Of a stretch of DNA of 64,000 bases, positions 23,571 to 35,173 are shown in pieces. Every line of letters begins with the position of its first letter. Position 1 is the stretch's first letter. The notes below the pieces were generated by a model that worked only from the letters and a program-made list of their open reading frames with translations, ran no database searches and was not told the DNA's origin. A program made the translations under genes and the position numbers. This DNA comes from Erodium maritimum (taxonomy: Eukaryota; Streptophyta; Magnoliopsida; Geraniales; Geraniaceae): assembly GCA_963921825.1 (NCBI GenBank), contig OY997589.1, positions 44,278,638-44,342,637 on the forward strand, given 5' to 3'.

Positions 23571-24755
23571 CTCTGGTATGTTTTGTAAGAGTGCTTCCTT
23601 AACAGCATTGTAAGACGGATTTCTACTCCACGTTGTCTTCCATTTTAAAATCCTAGGTAAGTTTACGACGAAGTCTAGACGAATTGTTGCGAACTTCCTT
23701 GCTAATGATGGTATGCATTCAAATGCAAGTGCTTATGACATAAGATATAAATCATAAGAGACAACATGTATACAACAATATTTTTTCTTGTGCTAAGGAA
23801 TATTTATCATTAAAGGAAGAATAAATCCGGTATATGTCATACTACTTTCATTTCTTGGGTTCTTCTCAGCCATTTTTGCTTTATTTCTCAAATTCTTTGA
23901 TTGTATTTGCTTTAGCAGATACTTGAACAGCAGATTACCCCAAGGGTGTTTGTAGAACAGCTTCACGTTATCTACTAGCACCTAATAGTCTCGATCCAGC
24001 TTATGGAAGCATCTATCCAATGACATCAATACTCCCCCGATAATCAACAACAAGCAAACCCTAATGATATCCCAATTAAACTTCGTCTGAGGCCTAACAT
24101 GCATTTGTTCCTCAACCAACTGGGTCAATTTGTTCTCTAAGGTCACCATACTAGCTTCTAGAGTCGGGAAGTGTTTGGTGGAAAAAAATTTGGACTTCAA
24201 TTGTTTTTTTAAAACTCTTTCCTCGGGAAAGTCTCCACACTTCAGCCCCGATATTAAACAACATTCCTTCAAAGATAATTTGACTAGTCTACCTTGGACC
24301 AAGAACCCGATCTCGGACGACCACTACAAGTGAATTTCTCGAACTAACAACGCCCAAGGAATTTGACAAGAATTGTCACTATTCGGTTGGACGTCCAACA
24401 AATGACTAAATGGAGATTCGCGAAGACCATTTAGGTGGATCTCTTCATAATTTAACTTCTCAAGTTCTCCCTTGATGAACTTCAATGTTGCCCCTACATG
24501 ACTTTTCACTGAGATATTGCAATCAAAATGTTCATTCTCAACCAAAATAATTGTAAACTACGGCATATCAATTTGTATTACTTCTGCATTTTGTAGGCTT
24601 GAGCTTGAACTTTCTCCCTCTTCAGAACATGGAATTTCTAGGACAGAGGGGGTTGACATAGAACTTTCATCTTCTTCATCATATGAGTTTGACCTAGGAT
24701 TTAGGGATGATAAACTTGCATGGTAGGGTGCAAACAAAGAATTACAAAAACACAA
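23571..24755 (-). pseudogene. DUF1985 domain of an Ulp1-type (Mutator-associated) gene
   Basis: On the minus strand 24755-23793 is a single frame broken by three stops. It starts with an acidic/Ser-rich N-terminus, then SSEIGFLVQGRLVKLSL followed by KECCLISGLKCGDFPEE, which is the DUF1985 signature of plant Ulp1-like proteins. Next comes DNVKLFYKHPWGNLLFKYLL (the 'F-x-x-x-PWG' segment). A further piece at about 23740-23571 reads AFECIPSLARKFATI and LPRILKWKTTW and ends at a GT donor (23569-23570). The partner acceptor is at 1835-1837, so the whole gypsy nest sits in this intron. DUF1985/Ulp1 genes are usually carried by Mutator-like elements; whether this was one is inference. Stops make it a pseudogene. 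Confidence 0.72.
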
Positions 24756-25600
24756 AACAATTCATTTCAAATTAAGCTGCAAAATTCTAGTAACACACAT
24801 ACATTAGGGATATAATTCCCCGACTGCGAACCAGAACCAACCGCAATTGTTTGACCTAAAAATCCATTAAGGGATATAATTCCTCGACTGCGAGCCAAAA
24901 CATGCTGCAATTTTATGACCTATAATTCCCTTAAACCGTATCTCAGCATAACGACTAAAACCCCCTAAATGTATACATTTAGACAGAAATTGAATGTATC
25001 TACACAACAATTAAACACAATTTCAGCCTATCTAAGCATAAGAAGAGAATAAATCAGATGAGTTAGGGATTACTTACCATATCAGTGGGTAGCTAGCTCC
25101 GACAGTACTAAAACATGTAGCCCGTGGACAATGAAAGTTGAAAATTGATCATTCAAGCTTGCTGGAGAAGAACGGAGATGAAGTGGGGGGTCGTAGATTG
25201 CTTGTTGGAGATAAGTTGGGTCGGAGGCTTGGTTTCGTTTTGGGAGTTTGAGTTGAAGAAGTAGTGAAGGAGGAAAAAACATAAAAGACAAAGTCTGATG
25301 ACAAGGCTTAATTTGAAGATGTCAAGGTTTTTTCATTTAAAGTGTAGAAAGGGTAGAAGCGTAATCTTATACATTTAACTTAAAAAAAGAAAATAAAAAT
25401 GAAAAGAAACAAGTTTGATAAAAGACGGGGTCTACCCTCCTAACACTTACAGAAAATAAGGTCATTTTAATAATTACCCCACAAGATGCCATATTACATG
25501 AACGAATTTTGGAAACTACATAAAAAAAATTAAGGGTGGCATGGTTTGGATATAATTTTGTGCATTTGTTCAAGAATGAAAATTTACTAATACAAAAAAA
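24756..25600. other. Upstream flank of the Ulp1-like remnant
   Basis: No gene is visible. Two imperfect copies of a segment containing AGGGATATAATTCC and GACTGCGA lie at about 24807-24850 and 24869-24910. A minus-strand open stretch at 25291-25082 has no recognisable domain. Sequence becomes AT-rich after 25370. Confidence 0.5.
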
Positions 25601-26080
25601 AAAGTATTAGCAGAGTGCAAATGGAAAAGGGATGAATGTTCATAGTTTTTTTTTATAACATCAAAACTGATTTTTATAAAATAAAAAATTATTTTCAAAA
25701 AACAAAATATGATTTTTTTTAAATAAAATCTGATTTTTTTATAAATAAAAACTGATATTTTTTAAATAAAAATAGATTTTATAAAACAAAACATATTTTA
25801 AAAAGTAAAAACTAATTTTTTAAAATAAAATCTATTTTTAAAAAAATAAAAAACTGCTTTTTATAAAACAAATAATGAAAATAAATTTTGAAAATTTGAC
25901 TGTTAGTGAGGGGTATTATGGAATTTATAAGTGTATTGGATGGAAAATGGAGGGAAAGTTGACATTGGGTACTAAACTGAGACAAATGAAATTCTATGGT
26001 AGCGTGATTTAAAAAAATCTAGAATAGTGGAAATGGAATCTGAAACTTTTAGGGTAGTGAGATGGAATTCACCCAAAAAG
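25601..26080. repeat. AT-rich, likely Mutator-like element end
   Basis: Repeated AATAAAAACTGATTTTT-type words are followed by a stretch ending GTGAGATGGAATTCACCC. The same kind of AAATAAAAACTGAATTT repeats forms the subterminal part of the Pack-MULE at 43994-45791. The left boundary and target duplication were not found, so this is a tentative element end. Confidence 0.35.
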
Positions 26081-26169
26081 TTTATTGTGACCCATATGTA
26101 TTTAGCGTCTATGTAGACTATGTTATTGTGATGTTTTGTATAAAAATTTATAAAAAATTTGTACTTATT

Positions 26170-27046
26170 CAGTGTCGTTCTCTCTAAAGAAGCCATTGCT
26201 AATATCTCTCTCCTCTATTGCCCTAATGACAAATCCACCACCCCTCCACCGATCCGAGCTTGACGCATGCCACCACTACTCTGGTGCGTCAGTCATGCCA
26301 TCCCACTCCATTGGCTCCTCCACTGTGTCTTCTCACAGACTTTGTGAAATTGGCACACATGAGGAAGTTTATAAAACTTCCTCCCAAAATCCTTCCTGCC
26401 TCATCTCTTCTGCTTCTGGAAATGGAGCCCATCACTTATCATCCAACATTGCCCAATATTGTTCCCCCGCCACGACCCTCCTAGGGATCCATTTTCCTTA
26501 AATGAGGGCCCCGTAAACCCAAGAAGGCAACGATCACGACCGGCCCTAGGCCAATGGGTTGTCCACCATCGACGCCCCCACCCAACCCACTACCACCATC
26601 GCTCTTGGGTTCTCTTCCACTACCGGTGTTTGTTCATGGACCATCCGAACCGAGGGCCTCCTCTTAGGCTTCTCTTCCAAGGGTACGTGGCAGACGAGCT
26701 TGGAAGCCTGCTCTTTCGCAAGAAACCCACCAGGTGCACAATCCTCATCAATCGCCACCAATTCTGCAGGCCTGGACTACGACAATGGGTAGGGGGCCCT
26801 TCGTCTCCCCTTTCATGGATTGGTATTCGTCAAAGGTTGACGAACCCTACTATTGCGACTCCTTGGGCCTTGGCATTGCCAGACCCCCAGAATGACTTAG
26901 AAGACATACATGCATTAATAACTACTTCCTTCCCGTCCTTGGACGGTATTAGGTTCTCCCTGGCAATGTGCTCTGTAGTGTTGGATGAGGATGCCATCGT
27001 CAGGTTCCCTATGGCCCAACCATCCTACCTCTCTCCAATATGTATG
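26170..27046 (+). pseudogene. LINE (L1-type) 5' region and ORF1 start
   Basis: This GC-richer stretch has several open frames with Pro/Ser-rich low-complexity content typical of the N-terminal part of plant L1 ORF1. It ends with SVVLDEDAIVRFP followed by MAQPSYL. The frame is broken by shifts. The next part of the same ORF, beginning YVVWDGGSVAPPPNSF, resumes at 33424 after an insertion flanked by GTATG. Plus orientation. The N-terminal part alone would be hard to assign; the call rests on the continuation at 33420-34550. Confidence 0.5.
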
Positions 27047-28827
27047 TGATCAATGGGGGATGACTATGCGTCAAAATCCTCTTTTAATGTGCATCAGGAC
27101 ACGGTCATCAAGAAATATAGAGACGGTTAAGTACTGGTCGATCCCACAGGGAGTAGAGGTTTCATCAGTATTTTGCTAAAACCTGGGGATGTGGGTTGTC
27201 ACTTCCACATCCCCGAAAGGGAAAATAAATTGAAGAAATTAAAATAGTTGCTTAAGTTTAGATAGAAATAAAATCTATATACACGCTACCACCTAAGACA
27301 CGTAACTTTCGATTCACACAAATAGCCGGTCACGGGTACAAGTAAATATGAATTTCAATTAACGCATGGTTTGGTTAATGAGGGTGAAATCAAAAAATGC
27401 TTTCCTTATGGTCTTAGAACACTTAAGTTCCTATGTATGCGGTATCAAGAAATCAACTACATACTAGTCACAGGGAGAGGGCACAAGACCATTACCCGGA
27501 CCGATATAAGAACCATCAATCATCAGAAAACTATAAACTAGGGTGTAGTTCTATGATCTTGAGCAAAGCTCGATCAATCCTCGAACGAGAGATAAAGACA
27601 ACGAATGCATGTCACTCTCGCTACCAACTACCATAAGTAGAGCTAGCTACACCACTCGGCGAATCAACTCAGCTACGCCTAGTTCACTTCCTAATTCCCG
27701 AATACCATCTATAGTGATGCACATCGGAAATAAGGTAGAACTAAATAGAGTATCAAAACGCGATACTCTGGTACTACACAAGCATGAGTAAACTCTAAAT
27801 CAATAAACGAATGTACTTAGCTACGCCTAGTTCACTTCTCAAAAACTAAACACCACCGGTCAAGATGAGTTCGCTAATCGAGTAGAACTAAATAGAACCT
27901 CGTTCTAGTAATACACAAGCGTAAGCAAATTCTATAAAAGTGAAATCTCGTCTCACACTAAATCGAATCATGGATCGCTCCAAACATCAATCTACATAGC
28001 GAACACAACAATTAGGGAAAAATCCCCAAATCGTTCGGATGACTTGAAACACACAAGAGAATTGAGAAAACACATCCTAGCATATTTCTATCTCGTCAAT
28101 AGGAAATCAAGACATGTGAATGTCGGAGATCCTAAATAAGTTCACTAAATGGATAAAGTTTGCATTTTTACGAACTCTAACCTAGAACTTGATATACACC
28201 CGAGAGATGAAATAGCTAGCACATGAAATCGGGTTTTTAAATCATGAAAGTTTCAAACACAAAGTAAGAAAATCATGCTTGAACATCGATTAGCTAAAAT
28301 ATAGACAAATACTCATACAAGCAAGTGGATGCTATTAAGCTCAAAAACCCCAAATCATGTCATAAACACCACCAAACTAAAATTAACCGCAAACCCATGC
28401 ATCAATTTAAACAAAATCATCATTTACACAATACCCATGACCAAAGATCGAAACTCAAGGTCATGGATCTCAAATCCTACTCAAACATACCAAAAAACCG
28501 AGTTTTATAACAAAACTAGAGAAGGGTAGAAATAAGAACAGAGATTGGGTTGAGAAACCCAATCGAAAATCTCCTCTAGCTTGCAAACCCACCATTGCCA
28601 ACTCTCCAAAGCTTCAACTCATGAAAATGGAGAAGTTGGAGTGGGAAGCTCATGGATGCTTGAGAGCTCCTTGGATCATCTAGGTTATGGCCTTAGATGA
28701 TAGAAAATGCTCTTAGGATGAAGAACACCAAGAACACTTGAAGAACAAGAGAGAGAAAATAACAACTAGACTTTTTGATCTCTTAGAATATAAAATCTGA
28801 TATGGAATAATGTTTACAAGCCTCTTA

Positions 28828-29889
28828 GAGCACCCACATCAGTGGGGGGGGGGGGGGGGGGGGGGGATCACGAATCCTGGGGCTGAATCATCTACTGACT
28901 GAGCAGGGTTCAGCCCCCTGCCCCCTTAAATTTTTTGTGTGTTGCACATCAGAGGGGCTTGTATGGGGGGCATGATTTTCAGAAATGCTGACTGGGTAAT
29001 TAATTAAGCTTTTAACTGAATCTGTTAACGTTAATTTTAAATCAACAACTACTAAATAAAATAGAAAAAAAAAATCATTAATAAAAATACAAAATTAAAA
29101 AAAATACATAACTTCAAAAAAAGACAAAAAACTAAAAAAAAAAAGCTTATATAAAAAATACATAATTAGGCATCGCCTATAATTTGGTCGATTTGTTTTG
29201 AAGTTTTAGAATTTAAGCCATCCAAACTCGCAACATTTCCAAATGATGCTCCATTTGTTACGAGGTGTAATTGGACGTGTCCATAGACTTTAGATCTTTC
29301 ACTTCCTGCATATATTTATCAATTTTCTCGTCAAGAGTCACGGTAAGCTTCGCCTTCTCACACCTCCCCTTATCCATTTGGGCGAGACACGATGATGTCT
29401 TCAAGAGCCACGGTAAGCTTCGCCTTCGCATAGCATGTTCCGGCGGTTGAGTGGAATCGTCGTCAGACATTATCGATCAGATTTTGCAAAGACGATATGA
29501 ATTTGAGAGAGTGAGGTTCGAGAGAATTTAGAAGTTCGTGGTGTGAAATTTGTGAAATGGGGTGAGGGGTATTTATAGTGGTTGAAGAAGTGTTTTTTAA
29601 TTTTATTTTTGATTTATTTAAAAAAAGGGTTGTAGTCGTTGTCGGCCGTTGGCAACGGTAAAAAAAAATTTCTTGGACAGGTGGCAGCTTCGGAGTGGAC
29701 GAGAGAGAGTCAGAGGGGCAGAAAAGCGCGAGGCTGAATTTGGCCTCGCGCCCCTGCCCCCCGAACCCTCCCACTCCCTCTCCTCCCCCGAGCCTCGCAT
29801 GCCCCGCACGCCCCCCTCCCCATACCAGCCGAACCCCGGTTCCATCCTGTTGCTGCTCCCGCTCCCTCCCTGGCGTGGTGTGGATGCTC
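28828..29889. mobile_element. Non-autonomous PIF/Harbinger element
   Basis: The terminal inverted repeats are GAGCACCCACATCAGTGGGG at the left and, in reverse complement, GAGCATCCACACCACGCCAG at the right; these are typical Harbinger ends. A 23-bp G run follows the left terminus. Flanks are TTA and GTA, consistent with a decayed 3-bp duplication. It contains a small ORF1 remnant but no transposase. It sits inside the LTR-like element 27047-33419. Confidence 0.65.
29258..29470 (-). pseudogene. Harbinger ORF1 (Myb/NAM-associated) C-terminal remnant
   Basis: A 70-codon minus-strand frame ends with KAKLTVTLDEKIDKYMQEV followed by KDLKSMDTSNYTS. This resembles the coiled-coil end of the accessory DNA-binding protein that PIF/Harbinger elements encode beside their transposase ('MDTSNM' near the C-terminus). 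The upstream DNA-binding part is absent. The role in the intact family is binding element ends and helping the transposase into the nucleus; this piece cannot do so. Confidence 0.45.
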
Positions 29890-30103
29890 GTATATATATA
29901 TATATACCTAAAAAGAAATAATAAAAAAACATATCAATTTCTGCTTCAGATTCATGTGTACAGGCGAGCGTCATCCGATGCGGGCGCGAGTACAGAAAAG
30001 AACGTGCAACCGGCCTAACCAACGTTCGATCTCGTCCATATGCTAAGGTATGCACGATAGGAGGTCCGGGAGTGAGGTTGCATGGGTTGTGATGGACTGT
30101 CGC

Positions 30104-33100
30104 TGTAAGAACCACTCCCGCTCAACGCTAGTCAAATCGGCGAAAAACAGGAAAATTTAAAAAAATTGGACAAACACTTAAATGAACCTAAATTTGACCC
30201 CGAGGGTCATATCGGACTTGAGTTGACCCCGATATTGACCAAAGTGAGTTCTGGGGGACTCAGGGCAACTTTCTGGCCAATTTGGGAAATGTTGACTTTT
30301 TGCTGGAAAAGTCAACCGAGCGATGTTTTGTTCCGTTCGAGGTCCGTTTTGGATCCAAAAAGCTTATCCGTCGTTACAGCGGTCTTAGTTGAGCCGTTTC
30401 CTTGTAGCCCGTGAAGTTTCGTAATTTCTTGAAAAATGGGCCTGTTCGGGGCCCGAGACGGCCGAGTTTCGCGAATCTGACTGAAAAATATCTAGAAGAT
30501 ATTTTCCAAAAGGTGTGGGACCCATTTGCCACATGTCACACAAGTGGTGGTGTTAGGTAATATTGAACAAAAAAAAAGGAAGACCATAGGGGGGTGGTCG
30601 GCCACATTCAAAAAAAAGAGAAAAAAGAGAGAGAAAAGGAGAGAGAAAGAAGAGAGAAGAAGGAGAGAAGAAAAAGGAAAAGGAAGAAGAAAGTGTTAGG
30701 GTTTAGGGTTTTCCCGACGATCCAACCAACGGATCGTCTCAACGATTGAAGAATCGAGCTCCCGTCATTATTCCCTACGGTGAGAACCTATTCGATTTTC
30801 GTTTTGATATGTTTAAAAGTTAGGGTTTGGGTTGAAACGAGTAGAATATGGATGAGTTGAGGTGTGGGGTTCGTTGGAGGCATTTTGGAGCGAAAAATGA
30901 TCGGTTTCCGGTGACCGGAGGCTCGGGGGAGCTCTGGCCACCGTGGGTGGTGGCTGGCCGGAGTTAGGACCGGCCACCATGGTGGTGAACCGGTCCAAAA
31001 CCGGTCCAGCCACCCACGGCTAAGTGTGGCCGAGTGGGGCCCACGTGCTCGGGTCTTGGGTTTTCGTGTTCGGGTGGTTTAGGACGATCCCCAAGTCGTT
31101 AATCCACACCCGGAACAAATTATGGATTTAAATTGTAAAAGTTGGAAATGACGGGTTTAGAAACTTTAAACGCGAATCAAATTGCTCGGAAGTCGGAAAT
31201 TGATTCCGTCGATTGCATTGGAACACTTGAATTATTCTAAGATAGTAGAAACGAAAACGGGAATTTTCGGAGCCCCGGAAGGGCGTTTTCCAATCTCGGG
31301 CAGATTCGCCGAGTCGGGCAAATCGGGCCCTTCCGGGTCCATTATTGAAAATGTCGAGTAATTGGGAAGTTTGAGAGTGATCGACATTACCGGGGTTGCG
31401 TTTGGGCGTCTAATTCTTTAATTTCAGATTTTGCCTGCAAACTTAAAAAGTGTTTTAATTGTGATCTTGTTAGACCGTGCCGAGGACCGTGGAAAGGGAA
31501 AGCTAGACGAGTGATCGTGAGCACGCCGGAGCTTGGTTGTGAACTTTTGGGAAAGCGTGCGAGGTAGGGAAAAGTAGCCGGATCTCGGCCTTGACTACGG
31601 AAAGTTAACAGTAGAAATGCATGTGACACTTAGTAGTGTCGTAGGATAAGTAAGTTTATCGAACACTAGAAATGCAGGCGACACTTAGTGGTGTCGTATG
31701 ATACGTGAACGTATCGAACAATAGAAATGCATGTGACACTTAGGAGTGTCGTAGGATAAGTGAGCATATCGAACAATAGATATACGGGTGGCTTTTAGTT
31801 GTGCACTAAGGTCGATTGAATTGTTGTGTCTTGGGTGGCCATGAGTGTCCGTGGGTAGTTGAACCCGTATTTTACTGTTTGTGTGTCTTGGGTGGCCATG
31901 AGTGTCGTTGGGGTATTGAACCCGTATATTACTGTTGGTGTGTCGTGGGTGGCCATTAGTGTCGTTGGGGTGTTGAACCCGTATATTACTGTTGGTGTGT
32001 CGTGGGTGGCCATGAGTGTCGTTGGGGCGTTGAACCCGTATATTACTATTGGTGTATCGTGGGTGGCCATGAGTGTCGTTGGGGTGTTGAACCCGTATGT
32101 TATTGTCTGTGTTTGTGGGTGGCCATGAGTGTCGTTGGGGTGTTGAACCCGTTTATTACAGTTGGTGTGTCGTGGGTGGCCATGTGTGCCCGTGGGGAGT
32201 TGAACCCGTGTTAGTTGACTGACGTGCCAAGTGGTAGTTAGTCGTGTCGTCGTATTCTCTTTCTTTGCGGGGTGTTGTGTGCCTTTTGGTTGTGATTGTG
32301 ATTGCCTGAGGTTTGGGGCCCGCCTGACAATAAAGGGGTCTTGTGGTCGCGCGCGTGGGGGTTGACTAGCCTTCCGACTTACCACTGGTAAAGTTGTGCA
32401 TTTTCTGCGATGAAGGGCGGCTCCCCTTCCGACTAGCTATCGGAAAAGTATTGCGGTATATGTCGCGAACAGGTCGACCGCCTGGCCCGACTGCGTGTCG
32501 GGGAAAGTTGCGTGGGGCAGGCTCGAGCCCAGCCGGTTAGCAACCGGCACTGAGTAGTTGGAGTGCGATCCTTTATGATCTTGTTTTCCGTGTGCGATCC
32601 TTTGTGATCTTGGGTGTTGCGTGGTTGTTATTCGCGTTTTGGGTTGAGGTCGTAACCGATGTGTCGGGTCTACATTACGTGTCCGGGTGTTGAGTTGGTT
32701 GGGGAAAGTAACAGTTCGTGTGATAGTCGGGTTACTTGAGTTTGGGGATGGTAGTCGCCGGTGTTTGTCTATTGTTGGTATTTCCGGCATTTTCTGCTAG
32801 TATGTCGTAGTGAGTCTGGTATCCGTGGTGGTGAGCGAACGCTCACCCCTAGCTGCTTTCCCTACAGGTACTGGTCGTGAGACGAACTAGGGGAGCTCTC
32901 GAAGCTTGAAGAGCTGGGAGCGGGAGTCCAGGTTTTTTTTGGGAGTTTAGCGACGTACGCTCTAGTTTTTGTCCGCTGTTTTGCACGTACTTTAAGTTGT
33001 AAAGTATTATTTTGATTAACTTAAGTGATAATTTTAAGTGGTTTACTAAAATGTTTAAAATTTGTTTTACTGTTTCATCGTTCGCGTTTCGGGTCCGGTT

Positions 33101-33122
33101 ATACCGAATTCGGGGCGTGATA
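30104..33122 (+). repeat. Solo chromovirus LTR (3019 bp)
   Basis: Same family as the gypsy at 1879: TGTAAGAACC to GGGGCGTGATA, with the 58-bp array (31816-32215) and the stem-loop GGTGAGCGAACGCTCACC (32830-32847). Flanks read CGCTG at 30101-30105 and 33123-33127; the left copy overlaps the LTR's first TG, as if one TG of a TGTG was lost. No internal region follows, so it is a solo LTR. Confidence 0.88.
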
Positions 33123-33419
33123 CGCTGCACCCGAACAGATCTGGAGTAGTTTTTCCTATTTTAAATTCTAAACTTCAAACGCTCTTTTCCGCTCCGTCCG
33201 ACCTCCGATCAACCTCGTTCTTGCGCCAATAAATTCCTTTTTTCGAGGCCTACAAAACAAGACCAATCAGGAATATATTTGGAACACTTGAAAAATAGCG
33301 ACTAAGAACGAGGTTTTGCGCAGTTATTACTATACGCTAAAAATATAAAAACGAGACACAAACAAGGTAAAAATGTAGGGGAAATAGTCTAATTAGAAAG
33401 GACAAATTTACGCTCATCA

Positions 33420-34550
33420 GTATGTAGTATGGGATGGCGGGTCGGTTGCCCCCCCCCCCAATTCGTTCAAAGGTGATCTTATGCTCCGGGTAATTATCAA
33501 GGCGTGGAGAACTTTTGCTAAGGGGTTGGTCGTGAGAGACCTCTCCCTAGGGGTGTATGGTGTTTACTTTGCCTCTCGCACAACAATGAAAAGAGTATGC
33601 TGCTCAGAGCCCCAATGCTTCCGGAATTATCCCCTCATCCCAACAGGCATCCAGGTTGATGACCTTTCCTCCCTGGTCTTAGAGAGGATCCATATGGCCT
33701 ACCTCAGAAGGTATCCATAGTCACAACTGGCACAAAGGTGGGAGATTCCCTCGGGGAATGTGTCACGGTGCATGCTGGCATGGGCTTTTATTAGGGGGAG
33801 TCCATGTCCGATTCTGGAACCATCTCAATCTTCGCATCCGTTGGTCGTTGGTGTTGGAGTTTCAGGAATTACTTCAGCCTATCTGGTAATGCTTAAATAT
33901 GAGTGTCTTTAAGATATTATATTTCAACTATGGGCGACTGAGACATGTGGCTCACAACTGCAATACATATCTATCGGGTACTCCTAGGTATGACCTATCC
34001 CTAGCAGCGCCTGTGACCCCCTGGTCGAGAAACCCATCCCGAGAGAGTGGTCCACTCCGCCGCCGAGGGCGTCCCCTGAGGTTCAACCAGGATTTGCTCT
34101 GATATAGTTGCCAAAGAACGACTTAAGGTCCACCGTCCTGCCTAAGTCACCAGAACCAATTGGGACTTCCAATCCAAGTTGGTTTGCTTGCGTCTTGTTA
34201 GACACAAAAGAGGATTCGATGACTCCCACCATTTTGTGTAACCTCTGGTTAGGTAGGATTCTTAAAATAGGGTCCCGGGGAGGGTACCCAGGAGGAGCCC
34301 CTGGAGACATCGAGCCGAAGAAGACTCATCCTAAAAAGATAGTTTGAAATAGTGCAGGCGGAGGTTGGAAGCAGTCTCGCTAGAAGCCATGAAGCCAACA
34401 TCAGTCTCTAGGTTGTTTAGGAGGATGGGCAGCCCACCCCATTCTTGGGTTCCTCCACCTTGTCATGTGCTCCCTCTCCGAACCAGGTGCGTCACTCCGT
34501 AAATCAGATGTTCCCTTTGGAGGATCAACAAGTTTTCAGACTATAATTGT
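33420..34550 (+). pseudogene. LINE (L1-type) ORF1, DUF4283 and zinc-knuckle part
   Basis: From 33424 the plus strand reads YVVWDGGSVAPPPNSF, then an RNA-binding DUF4283-like core (LMLRVIIKAWRTFAKGLVV, RDLSLGVYGVYFASRT, IPTGIQVDDL). At about 33911 comes the degenerate zinc knuckle (LYFNYGRLRHVAHNC, first two Cys lost). A Pro/Arg-rich tail follows. This is ORF1 of a plant L1 LINE; it continues the reading interrupted at 27046. No endonuclease or reverse transcriptase (ORF2) is found downstream, so the element is truncated or deleted after about 34550. Several frameshifts. Confidence 0.72.
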
Positions 34551-35164
34551 TTGTCTCAGGTCGAGACGGATTTGTTTTTATTTTCTGTTCTAGTTGTACT
34601 TTCAAATTTAATGAGTTATTAAATACCCGTCTATGTCTCAGGATATCTTAAAGGATTAATTATAATCTGTCTTAGGAAGGACTACTACTCCAATATTCTT
34701 GTCTTAGTTACCTTTCATTTCAAGTAATAATATATGTCTATTTGGCTAAAAAAGAACGCAAGTTCTTTTATAGACTTAAGTGTCAACTTGGTCATCCAAG
34801 GCTAAAGTAGAATTTCACCATATTTCTCTTTGATAAGAAAAATATAAACTATTGATGAAGATAACTTTGAAAGAAGGTGATTTGAGTTGTGTATAGTGTT
34901 TCTGAAATGAGATAACATAAAAAAAAACTACATTTTCTAAAACCAGAATATATGAGTTTCTTAGTCTATGACTGAGTTTCCAAACAGAAAGTAAGAGCTA
35001 TGGATATTTTTACTCAGAAACATCAATAAAAAGTTATGTACAGGAAATTTTTGTAGAAAAGGAGTACAATATTGTATAAAGTTGAAACACGTCCACAACA
35101 ACAATTACAGGGCTAACAAGTGGAATTGATAAATGAGAACTAATCAAACATGTCCAGCTCAGAA
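34551..35164. other. AT-rich intergenic DNA
   Basis: I see no gene, RNA or clear repeat structure here. It separates the LINE remnant from the MITE at 35174. Confidence 0.5.
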
Positions 35165-35173
35165 TAAAATCAA

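Larger units (their letters stand above)
27047..33419. mobile_element. Solo-LTR-like insertion (about 2.3 kb net) with two nested elements
   Basis: The segment begins TG (TGATCAATGG), ends CA (GCTCATCA) and is flanked by a perfect 5-bp repeat GTATG (27042-27046 and 33420-33424), as expected of an LTR insertion. Removing the nested Harbinger (28828-29889) and chromovirus LTR (30104-33122) leaves about 2.29 kb. No coding frame, primer site or second LTR is seen. It contains CGATCCCACAGGGAG (about 27140) and two imperfect copies of AGCTACGCCTAGTTCACTTC (about 27671 and 27819). LTR nature is inferred from ends and duplication only. Confidence 0.55.

Noticed and set aside
29618..30115. 165-codon minus-strand frame rich in Arg/Gly
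   Set aside because: It runs across the Harbinger terminus and host flank into the LTR start; composition follows GC-rich subterminal repeats.
31795..32385. 196-codon frame made of repeated 'THDTPTVIYGFNTPTTLMA' units
   Set aside because: It is the antisense translation of the 58-bp LTR minisatellite; unit length happens to keep the frame open.
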